64,000 nucleotides of DNA from Rhizobium sp. 16-449-1b (GCF_017741935.1 NZ_JAGHMH010000028.1:434001-498000); one strand, 5' to 3'; counted from the first letter of the stretch, positions 17,866 to 27,129 are shown. Program-made: numbers and translations. The notes: generated by a model from the letters alone, not told the origin.

Positions 17866-18017
17866 CGAAGCGATGCACCTCCTCCCGCAAAGCTTCGTGG
17901 TTCAGGCGCCCCACTCCTCCTCCCAGGGTCGTCTGAGGAACAACAGCACTCCTCCTCCCAGCTGCTGTTCGGTTCTTTTCGAAAGCCTGCTGCACCTCCT
18001 CCCGCGGCAGGCTTTTT
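17866..18017 (+). ncRNA. Array of four CCUCCUCCC-loop hairpins (CuckooRNA/CcsR-like small RNAs)
   Basis: Four consecutive hairpins each expose the anti-Shine-Dalgarno motif CCTCCTCCC. They are: stem CGAAGC/GCTTCG, motif 17878-17886; stem CAGGCG/CGTCTG, motif 17916-17924; stem AACAGCA/TGCTGTT, motif 17951-17959; stem AAAGCCTGC/GCAGGCTTT, motif 17995-18003. The last is followed by TT and acts as a terminator. The stems differ in sequence while the loops are identical, so the motif is under selection. Such arrays are known in alphaproteobacteria as CuckooRNAs or CcsR RNAs, linked to stress response. The loops could pair with ribosome sites of mRNAs. The promoter was not identified. Confidence 0.88.
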
Positions 18018-18164
18018 CGATTCTGGGCCATGCTTATCGACGTGAAACTGACGTTCAACGCGATGAAGCGTTGACACTGTGGTCACACCCGGACCGCTGT
18101 ATCCGCAGCCGGAACTGTGCGATGAAGCACGAATTCGTCAATCACGCTTCCACGGTGCTACATC

Positions 18165-19187
18165 ATGAAGAAAATCGGTTTCCTCTCGTTCGGACATTGG
18201 ACACCGTCGCCGCAATCCGGGACACGCTCGGCGGGCGACGCGCTTCTACAGTCCATCGATCTTGCGGTTGCTGTTGAGGAGCTCGGGGCAGACGGCGCTT
18301 ATTTCCGCGCTCACCACTTCGCCCGCCAGCTCGCATCGCCGTTTCCCTTGCTTGCCGCCGTCGGCGCCAAGACCAGCCGTATCGAAATCGGCACCGGCGT
18401 CATCGACATGCGCTACGAGAACCCGCTCTATATGGCCGAGGATGCGGGCGCCGCCGACCTGATCTCAGGCGGGCGTTTGCAGCTTGGCATCAGCCGCGGC
18501 TCGCCGGAGCAGGTGATCGATGGCTGGCGCTACTTCGGCTATCAGCCGCCCGAGGGCGGGTCTGACGCCGATATCGGGCGCCGCCATGCGGAAGTCTTGC
18601 TTGACGTTCTGCGCGGCGAAGGTTTCGCCCAGCCGAACCCGCGCCCGATGTTCCCCAATCCGCCCGGCATGCTGCGTCTGGAGCCGCATTCAGAGGGGCT
18701 GCGCGAGCGCATCTGGTGGGGCTCCGGCTCCAACGCGACCGCCGTCTGGGCGGCCAAGCTCGGCATGAACCTGCAGAGCTCGACGCTGAAGGACGACGAG
18801 ACCGGCGAGCCTTTCCATGTGCAGCAGGCTGCGCAAATCCGCGCTTACCGCGAAGCCTGGAAGGAAGCCGGCCACACGCGCACCCCGCGCGTATCGGTCA
18901 GCCGCAGCATCTTCGCGCTTGTGGACGATCGCGACCGGGCCTATTTCGGTGGCAGCGGGCAGGGCGACGACAAGATCGGCTTTATCGACGAGAAGACGCG
19001 GGCGATCTTCGGCCGCAGCTATGCCGCCGAGCCCGATGCGCTCGTGAAGCAGCTGGCCAAGGATGAGGCAATCGCCGAGGCCGACACCTTGTTGCTGACC
19101 GTCCCCAATCAGCTGGGCGTCGACTACAACGCGCATGTGGTCGAGCAGATCTTGAAGCACGTCGCGCCCGCCCTCGGCTGGCGCTGA
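18165..19187 (+). CDS. LLM-class flavin-dependent oxidoreductase (luciferase-like)
   Basis: The 340-residue TIM-barrel protein has the bacterial-luciferase pattern: KKIGFLSFGHW start, the GADGAYFRAHHFARQ segment, TGVIDMRYENPLYMAED and the LGISRGSPEQ flavin region. Members use reduced FMN to oxidise organic substrates with oxygen. Upstream it is isolated from the hairpin array by about 150 bases, and a strong terminator follows, so it is probably monocistronic. No substrate can be proposed. Confidence 0.9.
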   Translation: MKKIGFLSFGHWTPSPQSGTRSAGDALLQSIDLAVAVEELGADGAYFRAHHFARQLASPFPLLAAVGAKTSRIEIGTGVIDMRYENPLYMAEDAGAADLISGGRLQLGISRGSPEQVIDGWRYFGYQPPEGGSDADIGRRHAEVLLDVLRGEGFAQPNPRPMFPNPPGMLRLEPHSEGLRERIWWGSGSNATAVWAAKLGMNLQSSTLKDDETGEPFHVQQAAQIRAYREAWKEAGHTRTPRVSVSRSIFALVDDRDRAYFGGSGQGDDKIGFIDEKTRAIFGRSYAAEPDALVKQLAKDEAIAEADTLLLTVPNQLGVDYNAHVVEQILKHVAPALGWR

Positions 19188-19221
19188 ACCGCTTCGGCCC
19201 AATGGCTACCCGCTAACAGAG

Positions 19222-19253
19222 ATGCCGGACCTCCAGGAGGTCCGGCATTTTTC
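19222..19253 (+). terminator. Rho-independent terminator
   Basis: ATGCCGGACCTCC and AGGTCCGGCAT form a long stem with a short loop, followed by TTTTT. It ends the luciferase-like gene. Confidence 0.88.
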
Positions 19254-19273
19254 TTTGCGTCAATAAGGCCGGA

Positions 19274-21436
19274 TCACTCGGCCGCCGCCGGCGGAGTGGC
19301 GCCACCGCCGAGTTGCAGCAGCGGAACCTTCGGCGAGAAGAAGCGCGGCTTGTGGAACTTGCGCGGCGCTTCGCGTCCATTCAGCGTATAGGGCTCGATA
19401 TCGCCGACCAGTACCGCGGGCCGTGCGAACATGCGCTGCATCAGCCCCTGAACGGCGAGAACAGGATAGGCGCGCGCCGGCATCACCTCCGGCATTTCGC
19501 TGAACATGCGCTGGACCATTTTGCGCCTGATATCCTCGGCGCCCTTCTTGATTTCGTAATCGTCGCGCCGGTCCCTGATGGCGACGATCGCGAGCGACAG
19601 GCCCGAATTCGCCCGGTCCATGCTGGTGATCTGCCCGGCGACGTCGAAATTGTCGAAGGGTGCGAAGATCAGGATATCGCCGAGGCGCATCTGGCTGAGC
19701 GCGTTCTCCTCGCGCATCGTGATCTTGGCCGTATCGACCGAGATCGTATCGATCATGCAGGGAGCGGCCTTCCCGCCGCCGGCGACCTGGCCTTCGCGGG
19801 CCAGCGCAAGCTCGAGTTTCTCAAGGGGCGGGCGGGGAAGTTCGATGCAGACGAGCATCGACACGAAGGCGTAGACCATGACGACAATGCCCCAGGCGAC
19901 ACTGAAGCCGTCGAGATCGTTATAGGTGCCGAGCAGCGGTCCGTTGAGCATGCCGATGAAGGTCAGCACGATAATGGCGAAGAACGTTGCGGCGATTGGG
20001 TAGAGCACCTCCACGCGTCCGCGATCCTCACCCTTGGCCGTGACCTTGAAGGGGCGGCCGAAGGGATGGAAGAGGGCGTGGATGAGGGCGATGGTGATCG
20101 GAATGGCCGAAACCATCTGCGACACCTCGGTAAACAGCGGCAGGCTGCGCCGCCCGGAAACCCAGGAATGGAACGTCCACATGCCGGCCACCATCGGCAG
20201 CGCATAGAGGAAGAATGCCTCCGGCTCCATCAGAATGGCGGGCAGGCCGAGGAAGTAAAAGAGGAGGGGGGCGGCCATAAGTAGTAGGATGAAGGGTCGG
20301 CAGAACCAGAAGAGCAGGCCGTGGAAATAGTGCAGCCGCTGCATCAAGGTGTAGCCACGTCCGAGAAACGGGCCATCCTTCAGGAGTGCCACCTGGATTG
20401 TGCCCAGGCACCAGCGGCAGCGCTGTGTGATATAGCCGGAGAGGCTTTCGGCCGAAAGGCCGACGCTGAGGCGTTCATTGAGCCAGCGGGTTTTCAGGCC
20501 CTTCTGCATCAGGCGATAGGTGAGGTGGATATCTTCAGTCACCGTTTCCTGCGGCATGCCGCCGATCAGGTCGAGCGCATCACGGCGCACGATGCAGGAC
20601 GTGCCGACGCAGAAGGCGGCCCCCCATCCATCCTTGGAGGGCTGCATGACGTCGAAGAAGATGCGCTGGTCGTCGACCCATGCCTTCGAGGCCAGCAGGT
20701 TATGCTGCACGGGATCGGCGTTGTAATAGAACTGCGGCGTCTGGATCAGGCCGATTTCGGTATCGATGAACTGGCCCACCGTTCGTTTCAGAATGCCGCG
20801 CTGTGGCGCGAAGTCGGCATCGAGAATGAGGATGAAGGGCGCGTTGGTGTCCTCGGCGGAACGTCTCACCGCATTGTTGATGTTGCCGCCTTTGGCGCCG
20901 ACATTGTCGTTGCGGCGCAGATAGCGCACGCCGACCTCGTTGCAATAATCCTCGAGCCAGTCGCGGCGTCCGTCATCAAGCACCCAGACAGTGAAGTTGC
21001 TGTAGTCGATCGCCTTGGCGGCCAGGATGGTGCGCTCAAGAATGGAGAGCTCTTCGTTATAGGTGCAGATGAAGACATCGACCGCCGGGTGGCGGGAATG
21101 CTGCGCGATGAGCGCTTCGCTGGCGTCGGCCGCGCCGCTGTGGTCGGTCCGCTTGAAGAAAAAGACGATCGAAAGCACCGTGTAGAAGATGACGACCACT
21201 TCGAAGCCGAGATAAAAGCGGGGCCAGACCGCGTAGGCGCTCCACTCAAAATCCGGCAAGGTCTTTGTGACGCGGAAATACAGATAGTTCAGGAGCATGA
21301 CCACCAGGATCGTGCCGAAAATGACGCGGTCCTTGCCGCGATCGGCGTCCAGCAGCCAGGCACAGCCCACGATCAGCGCGATCGCCAGCAGTGAGAAGAG
21401 AATCGAGTCCGACAAGGTTACTACTTCGGGGGACAT
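19274..21436 (-). CDS. Processive family-2 beta-glucan synthase (BgsA/CrdS-like), no PilZ domain
   Basis: The 720-residue inner-membrane protein has two N-terminal membrane segments, a GT2 catalytic domain and about five further segments. The processive-synthase motifs are present: DDG 154-156, DAD 206-208, TED 300-302 and QRCRW 338-342. After the membrane region the C-terminal domain (about 570-720) lacks the RxxxR and DxSxxG marks of PilZ. In S. meliloti BgsA, which makes a c-di-GMP-activated mixed-linkage beta-glucan, a non-PilZ C-terminal domain binds the nucleotide; curdlan synthase CrdS is the other relative. It overlaps the preceding gene by 16 bases and is last in the operon. Product linkage is inferred, not proven. 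Confidence 0.85.
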   Translation of the reverse strand: MSPEVVTLSDSILFSLLAIALIVGCAWLLDADRGKDRVIFGTILVVMLLNYLYFRVTKTLPDFEWSAYAVWPRFYLGFEVVVIFYTVLSIVFFFKRTDHSGAADASEALIAQHSRHPAVDVFICTYNEELSILERTILAAKAIDYSNFTVWVLDDGRRDWLEDYCNEVGVRYLRRNDNVGAKGGNINNAVRRSAEDTNAPFILILDADFAPQRGILKRTVGQFIDTEIGLIQTPQFYYNADPVQHNLLASKAWVDDQRIFFDVMQPSKDGWGAAFCVGTSCIVRRDALDLIGGMPQETVTEDIHLTYRLMQKGLKTRWLNERLSVGLSAESLSGYITQRCRWCLGTIQVALLKDGPFLGRGYTLMQRLHYFHGLLFWFCRPFILLLMAAPLLFYFLGLPAILMEPEAFFLYALPMVAGMWTFHSWVSGRRSLPLFTEVSQMVSAIPITIALIHALFHPFGRPFKVTAKGEDRGRVEVLYPIAATFFAIIVLTFIGMLNGPLLGTYNDLDGFSVAWGIVVMVYAFVSMLVCIELPRPPLEKLELALAREGQVAGGGKAAPCMIDTISVDTAKITMREENALSQMRLGDILIFAPFDNFDVAGQITSMDRANSGLSLAIVAIRDRRDDYEIKKGAEDIRRKMVQRMFSEMPEVMPARAYPVLAVQGLMQRMFARPAVLVGDIEPYTLNGREAPRKFHKPRFFSPKVPLLQLGGGATPPAAAE

Positions 21437-22743
21437 GGACCATCCTTGCTACTGGCCGTCGCTTGGCCCTTGCGGCCGACGAAGGGGTTGATGTCGAGAG
21501 CGGCGAGAACGGCCCAGCCGGTCGCGCCGATATGCGGCAGTCGGTAGTATTTGAAATCGCCCGGTGCCGAGTTCGGGCCGACCTGCAGGCCCGTCGTCAG
21601 CTGTTCGTTTTCCGTGGCGTAGACGAGGCCGCCGGGCTCGCGCTGCTTGGCGATGGTGGCAAAGAGCGGCTCGGCCTTCTCGGGGTGGCCGGTCTCGCGA
21701 AGCACCAGAGCGGCCTGCGCCGTGCCTTCCAGCCAGACGCCATCGCGGTCGTTGTTGAAGTCGTAGCCGCCTTCCACTCCGTGGTTGAGATCCGTCCATT
21801 CCATCACGCGATCAGCCTTGGACTTGAAGTCCGGTACCGCGATCAGTGGCCAGAGTTCGGCATCGAGGCCCGACATGCCCACATTCGGTGCATTGCCGTC
21901 GGGCACGCTCCCGATATAGAAGCGGCCCTCCGCCTCGTTCCACATGGCTTTGAGAAACTGCAGCGCGCTGTCGCCCTGGTGTGTCCAGTCGCCACCCGCG
22001 TCCAGCCGGGCGAGCCAGCTATCGGCGGCGTAGACGTCGAGATTATGCTCCGTCGATTTCCAGGTCATCCGCTCCGGGGTTGGTTCGTGGCCGAAGAATC
22101 CGCCGAGATAGCCGACATTCTTCGGGTCGGCCGTGCTGCGGTGGATCCAATCCATGATCTTGCGGGCGGAGTCGAGATAGGCCTGCTGGTTGGTCTCCTC
22201 GTAGGCCATCAGCAGGGCGAGCGCGCCCCAGGCCGTGCTGCCGGTTGCCGTGCCGACCTGGTAGCCGTCCTCGATCCAGGAGTTGCTGGCCGTGCTCCAA
22301 TAGCCGGGAAGCAGCATGCCTTCCTTGCCCGGAACGACTGCCCCGGAGCGATAGGCGTTGCGCAGGCGTCCGTCGTGGTAGTGGCGGTCGGTCTCAAGCG
22401 CGACCACCAGCGCATCGGCAACGCGGCGGGCTTCGGCTTTGCGCTGGCAGCCGTAGAGCGCCATCATCGCAAGCGCATTGTCGTAGGTGAAGCCGGTGTT
22501 TTCCAGCGACGGATGCAGCGCCGAGCCGCCATTGGCTGGCTCGAAACTGCGGAAGACGAAGGGCTGCTCGGGCTCGCCCGTCATCTTCGCGGCCAGCGCG
22601 TCGCACATCGAGCAGGCGAGCTGCTTGTTGCCTGCATCATCGGCACGCGCGGCGTCGATTATTGCTGCAAACAGTACGGTGGCAAGCAGTGATGCGACCA
22701 CCGCGCGCCAAACCTCACGCATTGACGAGTTCATGCCCTTCAT
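21421..22743 (-). CDS. Secreted protein of unknown function in beta-glucan operon, possible (alpha/alpha)-barrel glycosidase
   Basis: The 440-residue product has a signal peptide (hydrophobic stretch about 11-27, then ARA) and a mature domain of repeated helical pairs with aromatic/acidic motifs: NTGFTYDNALAMMALYGC, SWIEDGYQVGTATGSTAWGAL (abridged), NLDVYAADSWLA and GVWLEGTAQAALVL. Alternating helices and conserved Glu, Asp and Trp suggest an (alpha/alpha)6 toroid like many glucan hydrolases. It is sandwiched between a membrane fusion protein and the glucan synthase, so trimming or release of the polymer in the periplasm is a reasonable inference. No named family is recognised. Confidence 0.7.
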   Translation of the reverse strand: MKGMNSSMREVWRAVVASLLATVLFAAIIDAARADDAGNKQLACSMCDALAAKMTGEPEQPFVFRSFEPANGGSALHPSLENTGFTYDNALAMMALYGCQRKAEARRVADALVVALETDRHYHDGRLRNAYRSGAVVPGKEGMLLPGYWSTASNSWIEDGYQVGTATGSTAWGALALLMAYEETNQQAYLDSARKIMDWIHRSTADPKNVGYLGGFFGHEPTPERMTWKSTEHNLDVYAADSWLARLDAGGDWTHQGDSALQFLKAMWNEAEGRFYIGSVPDGNAPNVGMSGLDAELWPLIAVPDFKSKADRVMEWTDLNHGVEGGYDFNNDRDGVWLEGTAQAALVLRETGHPEKAEPLFATIAKQREPGGLVYATENEQLTTGLQVGPNSAPGDFKYYRLPHIGATGWAVLAALDINPFVGRKGQATASSKDGPCPPK

Positions 22744-22786
22744 TTTCGCCCCTCGCGATACGCAGACAAACGTTCAGCTTGGTTTT

Positions 22787-24196
22787 TCAGGGTGTCGCAG
22801 TCTTGTTGGCCGGCAGCCGCGGGCCGGTGCCCTTGTCCAGCGATGTGGAAGCCGAGAGAATGCTTGCCGGCGATGTCAGTCCGGCGACAACGGCCATCGA
22901 GTACCGCGCGATACGTGAGGTGATCGTCTCGCCGAGAGAGACGATGACATCTTCGCCGACGTGGCATCCGAAGAACTTGTCGTTGTTCTGCTGAGCAACA
23001 CTGCCATCCTGGGCGGTCGGCTCGTCGATCTTGACGAGAACATAGACCTCATGCCCCTCGGCCTCGGGGAATTTCGCGAAATAGCGGTTCTCGGGGCCGG
23101 AGTTGAAGTATCGGACGATCTTGTAGATATGGCCGCTGCGCTTGACGCCCAGGCTACGGAAGTTGACCATAGCGGGTGTGCCGATCTCGAGCGCGGTCAC
23201 GTCACGGCTTCGATAAACGGCTGCGGCGAAGGCTTCGGTGCAGTCGAGCGACTTGGCGACAGGCTGGCCCTGCATGACGAAGTCGCCGAACGATGCATCG
23301 ACGCTGACGATCTGGCCGTGGCGCTCGGCGGTGACTTCGGCCGCGCCGGTCTTGCCGAGGCGTCCCTCTTCGCGCGAGATCAGATTTTCGACCTGCTGCT
23401 TGCGCTCGGTCATCTGGTTGATTTCGATATTATCCTCGGCGATGTCGCCGGCGAGCTTCGTGCGCTGCATCTCAAGCGTCAGCAGGTTCGCGGCAACGGT
23501 GCCGCCCGTATAGATGTCGCGACCGACAAGCGACTGGACAATCTCGTTGCGGCGCAGCTCGCCCTTGGCGGAATCGAGCTCGGCCTGGGCCGCATTGCGC
23601 TTCTGGCGCTGCGGCTCAAGGCTCGTATCCGAGATCAGGCCTTTTTTCAGCAGTGTCTGCTGGCGCTGCAGCAGCGCGTCCTGTTCGGCGAGGCGGGCCT
23701 GATAGTTCTGCACATTGAATTCGGAATTGACGATCACCGCCGACAGTTCGCTCAAAACGCCGGCCTTGACGCTGTCGATCTGCGACTTGACCTTGTTGAG
23801 CTGCTCGGTGCGCTCGGCTGCCACGCTCGTCGTGTTGTTGAGCTTTTCGGTCAGATCCAGCTTCTCAAGCCTGAGCCCGGTCAGCGATGTCTGATCCTGG
23901 TTCGGGTTCGAAACCGTCGCCATGACGTCGCCGAGATTGACCACCTGGCCGACCTGCAAAGAAATCTTGTCCACCCTGCCGTAGATAGGCGAGGCGATCA
24001 TCTGCACCGGTGCGTTGATCACCGCCCGTGTCGAGACGATGAAGAACTGGTTGGGGATCATCGCCATGGCGATGATGAATATCAGCATAAATGCGAACGC
24101 ATAACCTAGGATACGCGATACAGATAGTATCTTACGGTCCCTCGGATCGATACTCGTGGTTGCGGCCTTCATCTTCTTCAATCCTGACATCATCAT
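22787..24196 (-). CDS. Membrane fusion protein (HlyD/BgsB-like) of beta-glucan export
   Basis: The 469-residue protein has one N-terminal membrane helix (about 30-48). A biotinyl-lipoyl-like half motif (SPIYGRVDKISLQVGQVVNLGD, abridged) follows, then a long coiled coil (about 120-290) with the second half motif around GQIVSVDASFGDFVMQGQ (abridged). This is the layout of membrane fusion proteins that link inner-membrane polymer synthases to outer layers. It is first in the three-gene operon, whose last gene is the glycosyltransferase, as in bgsBA. Three ATGs are tandem at the start and a fourth at codon 9; the true start is uncertain. An AT-rich leader lies upstream. Confidence 0.82.
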   Translation of the reverse strand: MMMSGLKKMKAATTSIDPRDRKILSVSRILGYAFAFMLIFIIAMAMIPNQFFIVSTRAVINAPVQMIASPIYGRVDKISLQVGQVVNLGDVMATVSNPNQDQTSLTGLRLEKLDLTEKLNNTTSVAAERTEQLNKVKSQIDSVKAGVLSELSAVIVNSEFNVQNYQARLAEQDALLQRQQTLLKKGLISDTSLEPQRQKRNAAQAELDSAKGELRRNEIVQSLVGRDIYTGGTVAANLLTLEMQRTKLAGDIAEDNIEINQMTERKQQVENLISREEGRLGKTGAAEVTAERHGQIVSVDASFGDFVMQGQPVAKSLDCTEAFAAAVYRSRDVTALEIGTPAMVNFRSLGVKRSGHIYKIVRYFNSGPENRYFAKFPEAEGHEVYVLVKIDEPTAQDGSVAQQNNDKFFGCHVGEDVIVSLGETITSRIARYSMAVVAGLTSPASILSASTSLDKGTGPRLPANKTATP

Positions 24197-24433
24197 GCTG
24201 CAGGTAACTTGAAGGGCGTTTCCGGGGTAGTATTTTTTATTTGGAATGTCTTTTATAGCAGTCCAAATATTCAGGCAAATAAAATGTGCGTATTCAAAAT
24301 GATGTATTGACTAGAAATTTTCATTTGATTCGCTTGCTGTTGCAATAATGACAGCAATAGTTGAGGAGAGTATTCGTTATTGGTGGTTTCGTGCTCTTTA
24401 TTTGTGACGGTTTTGTATCAATTCTTCTTGAGC
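24197..24433. promoter_or_regulatory. AT-rich promoter region of the beta-glucan operon
   Basis: This 237-base stretch is far richer in A and T than the flanking genes and holds no reading frame of coding character. It separates the start of the membrane fusion gene from the 3' end of the MarR gene on the same strand and must hold the beta-glucan operon promoter. No specific box is assigned. Confidence 0.5.
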
Positions 24434-24895
24434 TCAATCATTAGTAGAATTTTCGCCACTTGCCCGTACGATGGCATCGAGAACACGGTAGGCGGCCTCG
24501 ATGTCCGCGTCCTCGACGTTGCGAAGCACTCGATCGCGCAATGACGCGATGACCCGTTCGACGCGATCGGCCAATTCCTGTCCGTCTCGCGTCAGCCATA
24601 TGGTCTTGGCGCGCCTGTCATCGGGATCGTCCCTGCGCTCGATATGACCGCTGGCGGTCAGTTCGTCCAGCAGGCGGACCAGCGACTGGCTGGCAAGCCC
24701 CAGGCTGTCGGCAAGCTGCACTTGGCGAACACCGCCGCCTGAGCGGTTGACAAGGAGTAGAAGGTTGGCGCGTGACGCCGAAATTCCATCTTCGGCCAGC
24801 GCCTTTTCCGCCATCCGCTTCCAGATGCTTCCCGCCTGCAGCATGCTGGACGTGACCGCCGCCCTGCGGCTCAAGGGTTTCGTCTGCTTTGTCAT
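24434..24895 (-). CDS. MarR-family transcriptional regulator
   Basis: The 153-residue protein has the winged helix of MarR at about 50-115 (VRQVQLADSLGLASQSLVRLLDELTASG abridged; the wing contains RRDDPDDRRAKTIWLT, a near-universal MarR signature). MarR proteins sense phenolic or lipophilic compounds. It is divergent from a FUSC-type exporter gene with 119 bases between, so repression of the exporter is the natural inference. Confidence 0.92.
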   Translation of the reverse strand: MTKQTKPLSRRAAVTSSMLQAGSIWKRMAEKALAEDGISASRANLLLLVNRSGGGVRQVQLADSLGLASQSLVRLLDELTASGHIERRDDPDDRRAKTIWLTRDGQELADRVERVIASLRDRVLRNVEDADIEAAYRVLDAIVRASGENSTND

Positions 24896-25014
24896 GCTGT
24901 TCGTCCTCCCCGCGCCGGTCTTCGTTGAAAGAGCGCTAAAGGCGTGCGGTAGCGCAGTAAAGCATATTGTTTTATTTTAATTCGTATGCAAATAGTACGT
25001 AGGCGATCTAATTC

Positions 25015-27129
25015 ATGACGAGCGGCTGCGCTCCCCTCCGGTTTTTCATGGCAAGCAAGAAGCTCACCTGGCTCCCCGATACGTGGGACATGGTTTTCTC
25101 GATAAAGACGTTCATCGCAGCCATGCTGGCGCTGTTCATCGCCTTGTGCTTTGACCTGCCTAACCCCTATTGGGCTGTCACCACCGTCTATATCGTCGCG
25201 CATCCGCTATCCGGCGCAAGCACGTCCAAGGCGGTCTACCGTCTGGTCGGCACGGCGGTCGGCGGGGCGATGAGCATCGTGCTCGTGCCCAACCTCGTGA
25301 ATGCACCGGAATTGCTGACCATGGCGATCGCGCTATGGGTCGCCGGCTGCCTTGCGATCAGCCTGCTCGACCGCACGCCGCGCAGCTACGGCTTCATGTT
25401 GGCCGGCTATACGACAGCGCTGACTAGCTTTCCGCTGGTCGACAATCCGGCGACGGTCTTCACCTATACCACTTCGCGCGTCATCGAGATTTTCGTGGCC
25501 ATCATCTGCGCGGCAGTCATCAATAGAGTCGTTTTCCCGCGCCATGCCGGGCCGGTGCTGACGGCGCGTATTGATGCCTGGCTGAGGGATGCGTCCGTCC
25601 TGATAACGGCAGCACTCGACAGACGCCCCGAGGACGCGACGCTTGTCCGCACTTCCCGCCGTCTTGCGGCCGAGGCCGCCGATATCAGGATGTTCACGAC
25701 CCATGTGTCTTACGATACCTCGGGCCACAGCGATCTCGTCGGTGCTTCGCGTGAACTTCAGGGGCTGATGATCACACTGCTTCCCGTGGTTTCCGGTCTT
25801 GTTGATGTGGATGCCGAACTCGCTAGGACGGGCTATGAGCACACATCCGCGGTAACGAAGCTCATTGCCGATGCGGATGAGTGGATGCGGACGAAAGAGC
25901 CGATGTCGGCGGACCGGTTCAGCGAGTTCGTGGCGCCACTTTGGGAGCTTGAGACCGAAGCGAAGTCCTCAAGCCGATGGCAGGATCTCCTCCTGTTGGA
26001 CTTCGTCGCTCGCCTGCGGGACCTCTTGCAGATTTGGAACGAGTGCGCAGGCTTGCGACAGGATATTGCCTCGGGATCACGATCCGCCCGGAAGATGCAT
26101 TCGTCCGGTCTTGCGCAGGCAACCGCGCGCCCAACTCATAAAGACTATGGCATGGCGCTCTTCTCCGGCTTCGCGGCAGCGCTGGCCATCGTGCTTGGAA
26201 CGGTCTTTTGGATCATGACAGGCTGGAGCAGCGGCGCCGGCGCGCCCGTCATCGCGGGCATTCTCATCTGCTTCTTCGCCGCGATGGACAACCCGACGCC
26301 GATGATCCGGAAGTTCACTATCTTCAGCATGGTCGCGGTCGTTTTGAGTTTCATCTTCGTCTTCGCGGTCATGCCCGTTCTCAGCGGATTCTCCTCGCTC
26401 GTGCTCGCGCTGAGCTTCCTTTTTCTGCCGCTCGGAGTGCTGATCGCCCGGCCATCCACCTTTCTGCTCGGCATGGCCTTGTCCGCCAACATCCCGACCA
26501 TGTTGACACTGCAATCGCGGCCGAGCTTCGATCTCGCCTCCTTCCTGAACACCAATCTCTCGACCATCCTCGGAACGTTGATGGCGATCGGCATTGCCGC
26601 CGTGGTTCGCTCGGTCGGTGCGGAGTGGAGTGCGCGCAGGCTCTTGAAGGCGGCGTGGACGGATATCGCTTCAGTGGCGCGCAAGTCGCAGAAGCGCGAT
26701 CCGCAGGCTCTGCTTTATACCATGCTGGATCGGCTCTCGCTGATGGCGCCGCGTCTCGCCTCGATCGCGGAGGGTTCCGCCGTCATCCAGGCGGATATGC
26801 TGAAGGACATGCGGGTCGGCACCAGCATCGTCGATCTGCAGGGGTACAAGGGCCTGCTTCTCGCCGATCAGCGCGCAGCCGTGGACGAGGTCCTCGATGC
26901 CGTTGCATCCTTCTATATGGAAAGACGTCGCAGGGCCGAGACGAAGCCAGCCTCGTCGCTTTTGCAGGCGGTGGATGCGACGATCGATACCGTTCGCGCC
27001 CCTGTCAGATCATCGGCGGCGGTGCGCAAGGTCCTGATGGCGTTGGTCGGTCTCCGGCACAATCTGTTCCCCGATGCCGACCCGCTTCACGATATCGAAC
27101 CGCTGGCGTTGCGAGAGGCGGCGGAATAG
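25015..27129 (+). CDS. FUSC-family (AaeB-like) aromatic acid exporter
   Basis: The 704-residue protein has two blocks of about five to six membrane segments (about 25-170 and 375-520), each followed by a cytoplasmic helical region. This is the arrangement of AaeB, YccS and fusaric acid resistance proteins. The first block contains WAVTTVYIVAHPLSGAS, a FUSC hallmark. It probably exports aromatic acids or similar plant compounds. ATG at 25015 is used, with an AGGCGA sequence upstream; ATG at 25048 is an alternative. The partner membrane fusion protein is not adjacent. Confidence 0.88.
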   Translation: MTSGCAPLRFFMASKKLTWLPDTWDMVFSIKTFIAAMLALFIALCFDLPNPYWAVTTVYIVAHPLSGASTSKAVYRLVGTAVGGAMSIVLVPNLVNAPELLTMAIALWVAGCLAISLLDRTPRSYGFMLAGYTTALTSFPLVDNPATVFTYTTSRVIEIFVAIICAAVINRVVFPRHAGPVLTARIDAWLRDASVLITAALDRRPEDATLVRTSRRLAAEAADIRMFTTHVSYDTSGHSDLVGASRELQGLMITLLPVVSGLVDVDAELARTGYEHTSAVTKLIADADEWMRTKEPMSADRFSEFVAPLWELETEAKSSSRWQDLLLLDFVARLRDLLQIWNECAGLRQDIASGSRSARKMHSSGLAQATARPTHKDYGMALFSGFAAALAIVLGTVFWIMTGWSSGAGAPVIAGILICFFAAMDNPTPMIRKFTIFSMVAVVLSFIFVFAVMPVLSGFSSLVLALSFLFLPLGVLIARPSTFLLGMALSANIPTMLTLQSRPSFDLASFLNTNLSTILGTLMAIGIAAVVRSVGAEWSARRLLKAAWTDIASVARKSQKRDPQALLYTMLDRLSLMAPRLASIAEGSAVIQADMLKDMRVGTSIVDLQGYKGLLLADQRAAVDEVLDAVASFYMERRRRAETKPASSLLQAVDATIDTVRAPVRSSAAVRKVLMALVGLRHNLFPDADPLHDIEPLALREAAE

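Noticed and set aside
17866..18015. CRISPR array as an explanation of the repeated CCTCCTCCC units
   Set aside because: The common unit is only nine to ten bases inside hairpins of different stem sequence; there are no regular 28-37-base repeats and no cas genes.
17846..18277. Protein-coding frames across the CCTCCTCCC array on both strands
   Set aside because: The repeated hairpin structure with identical loops explains the sequence better; the frames have no ribosome sites and no conserved character.
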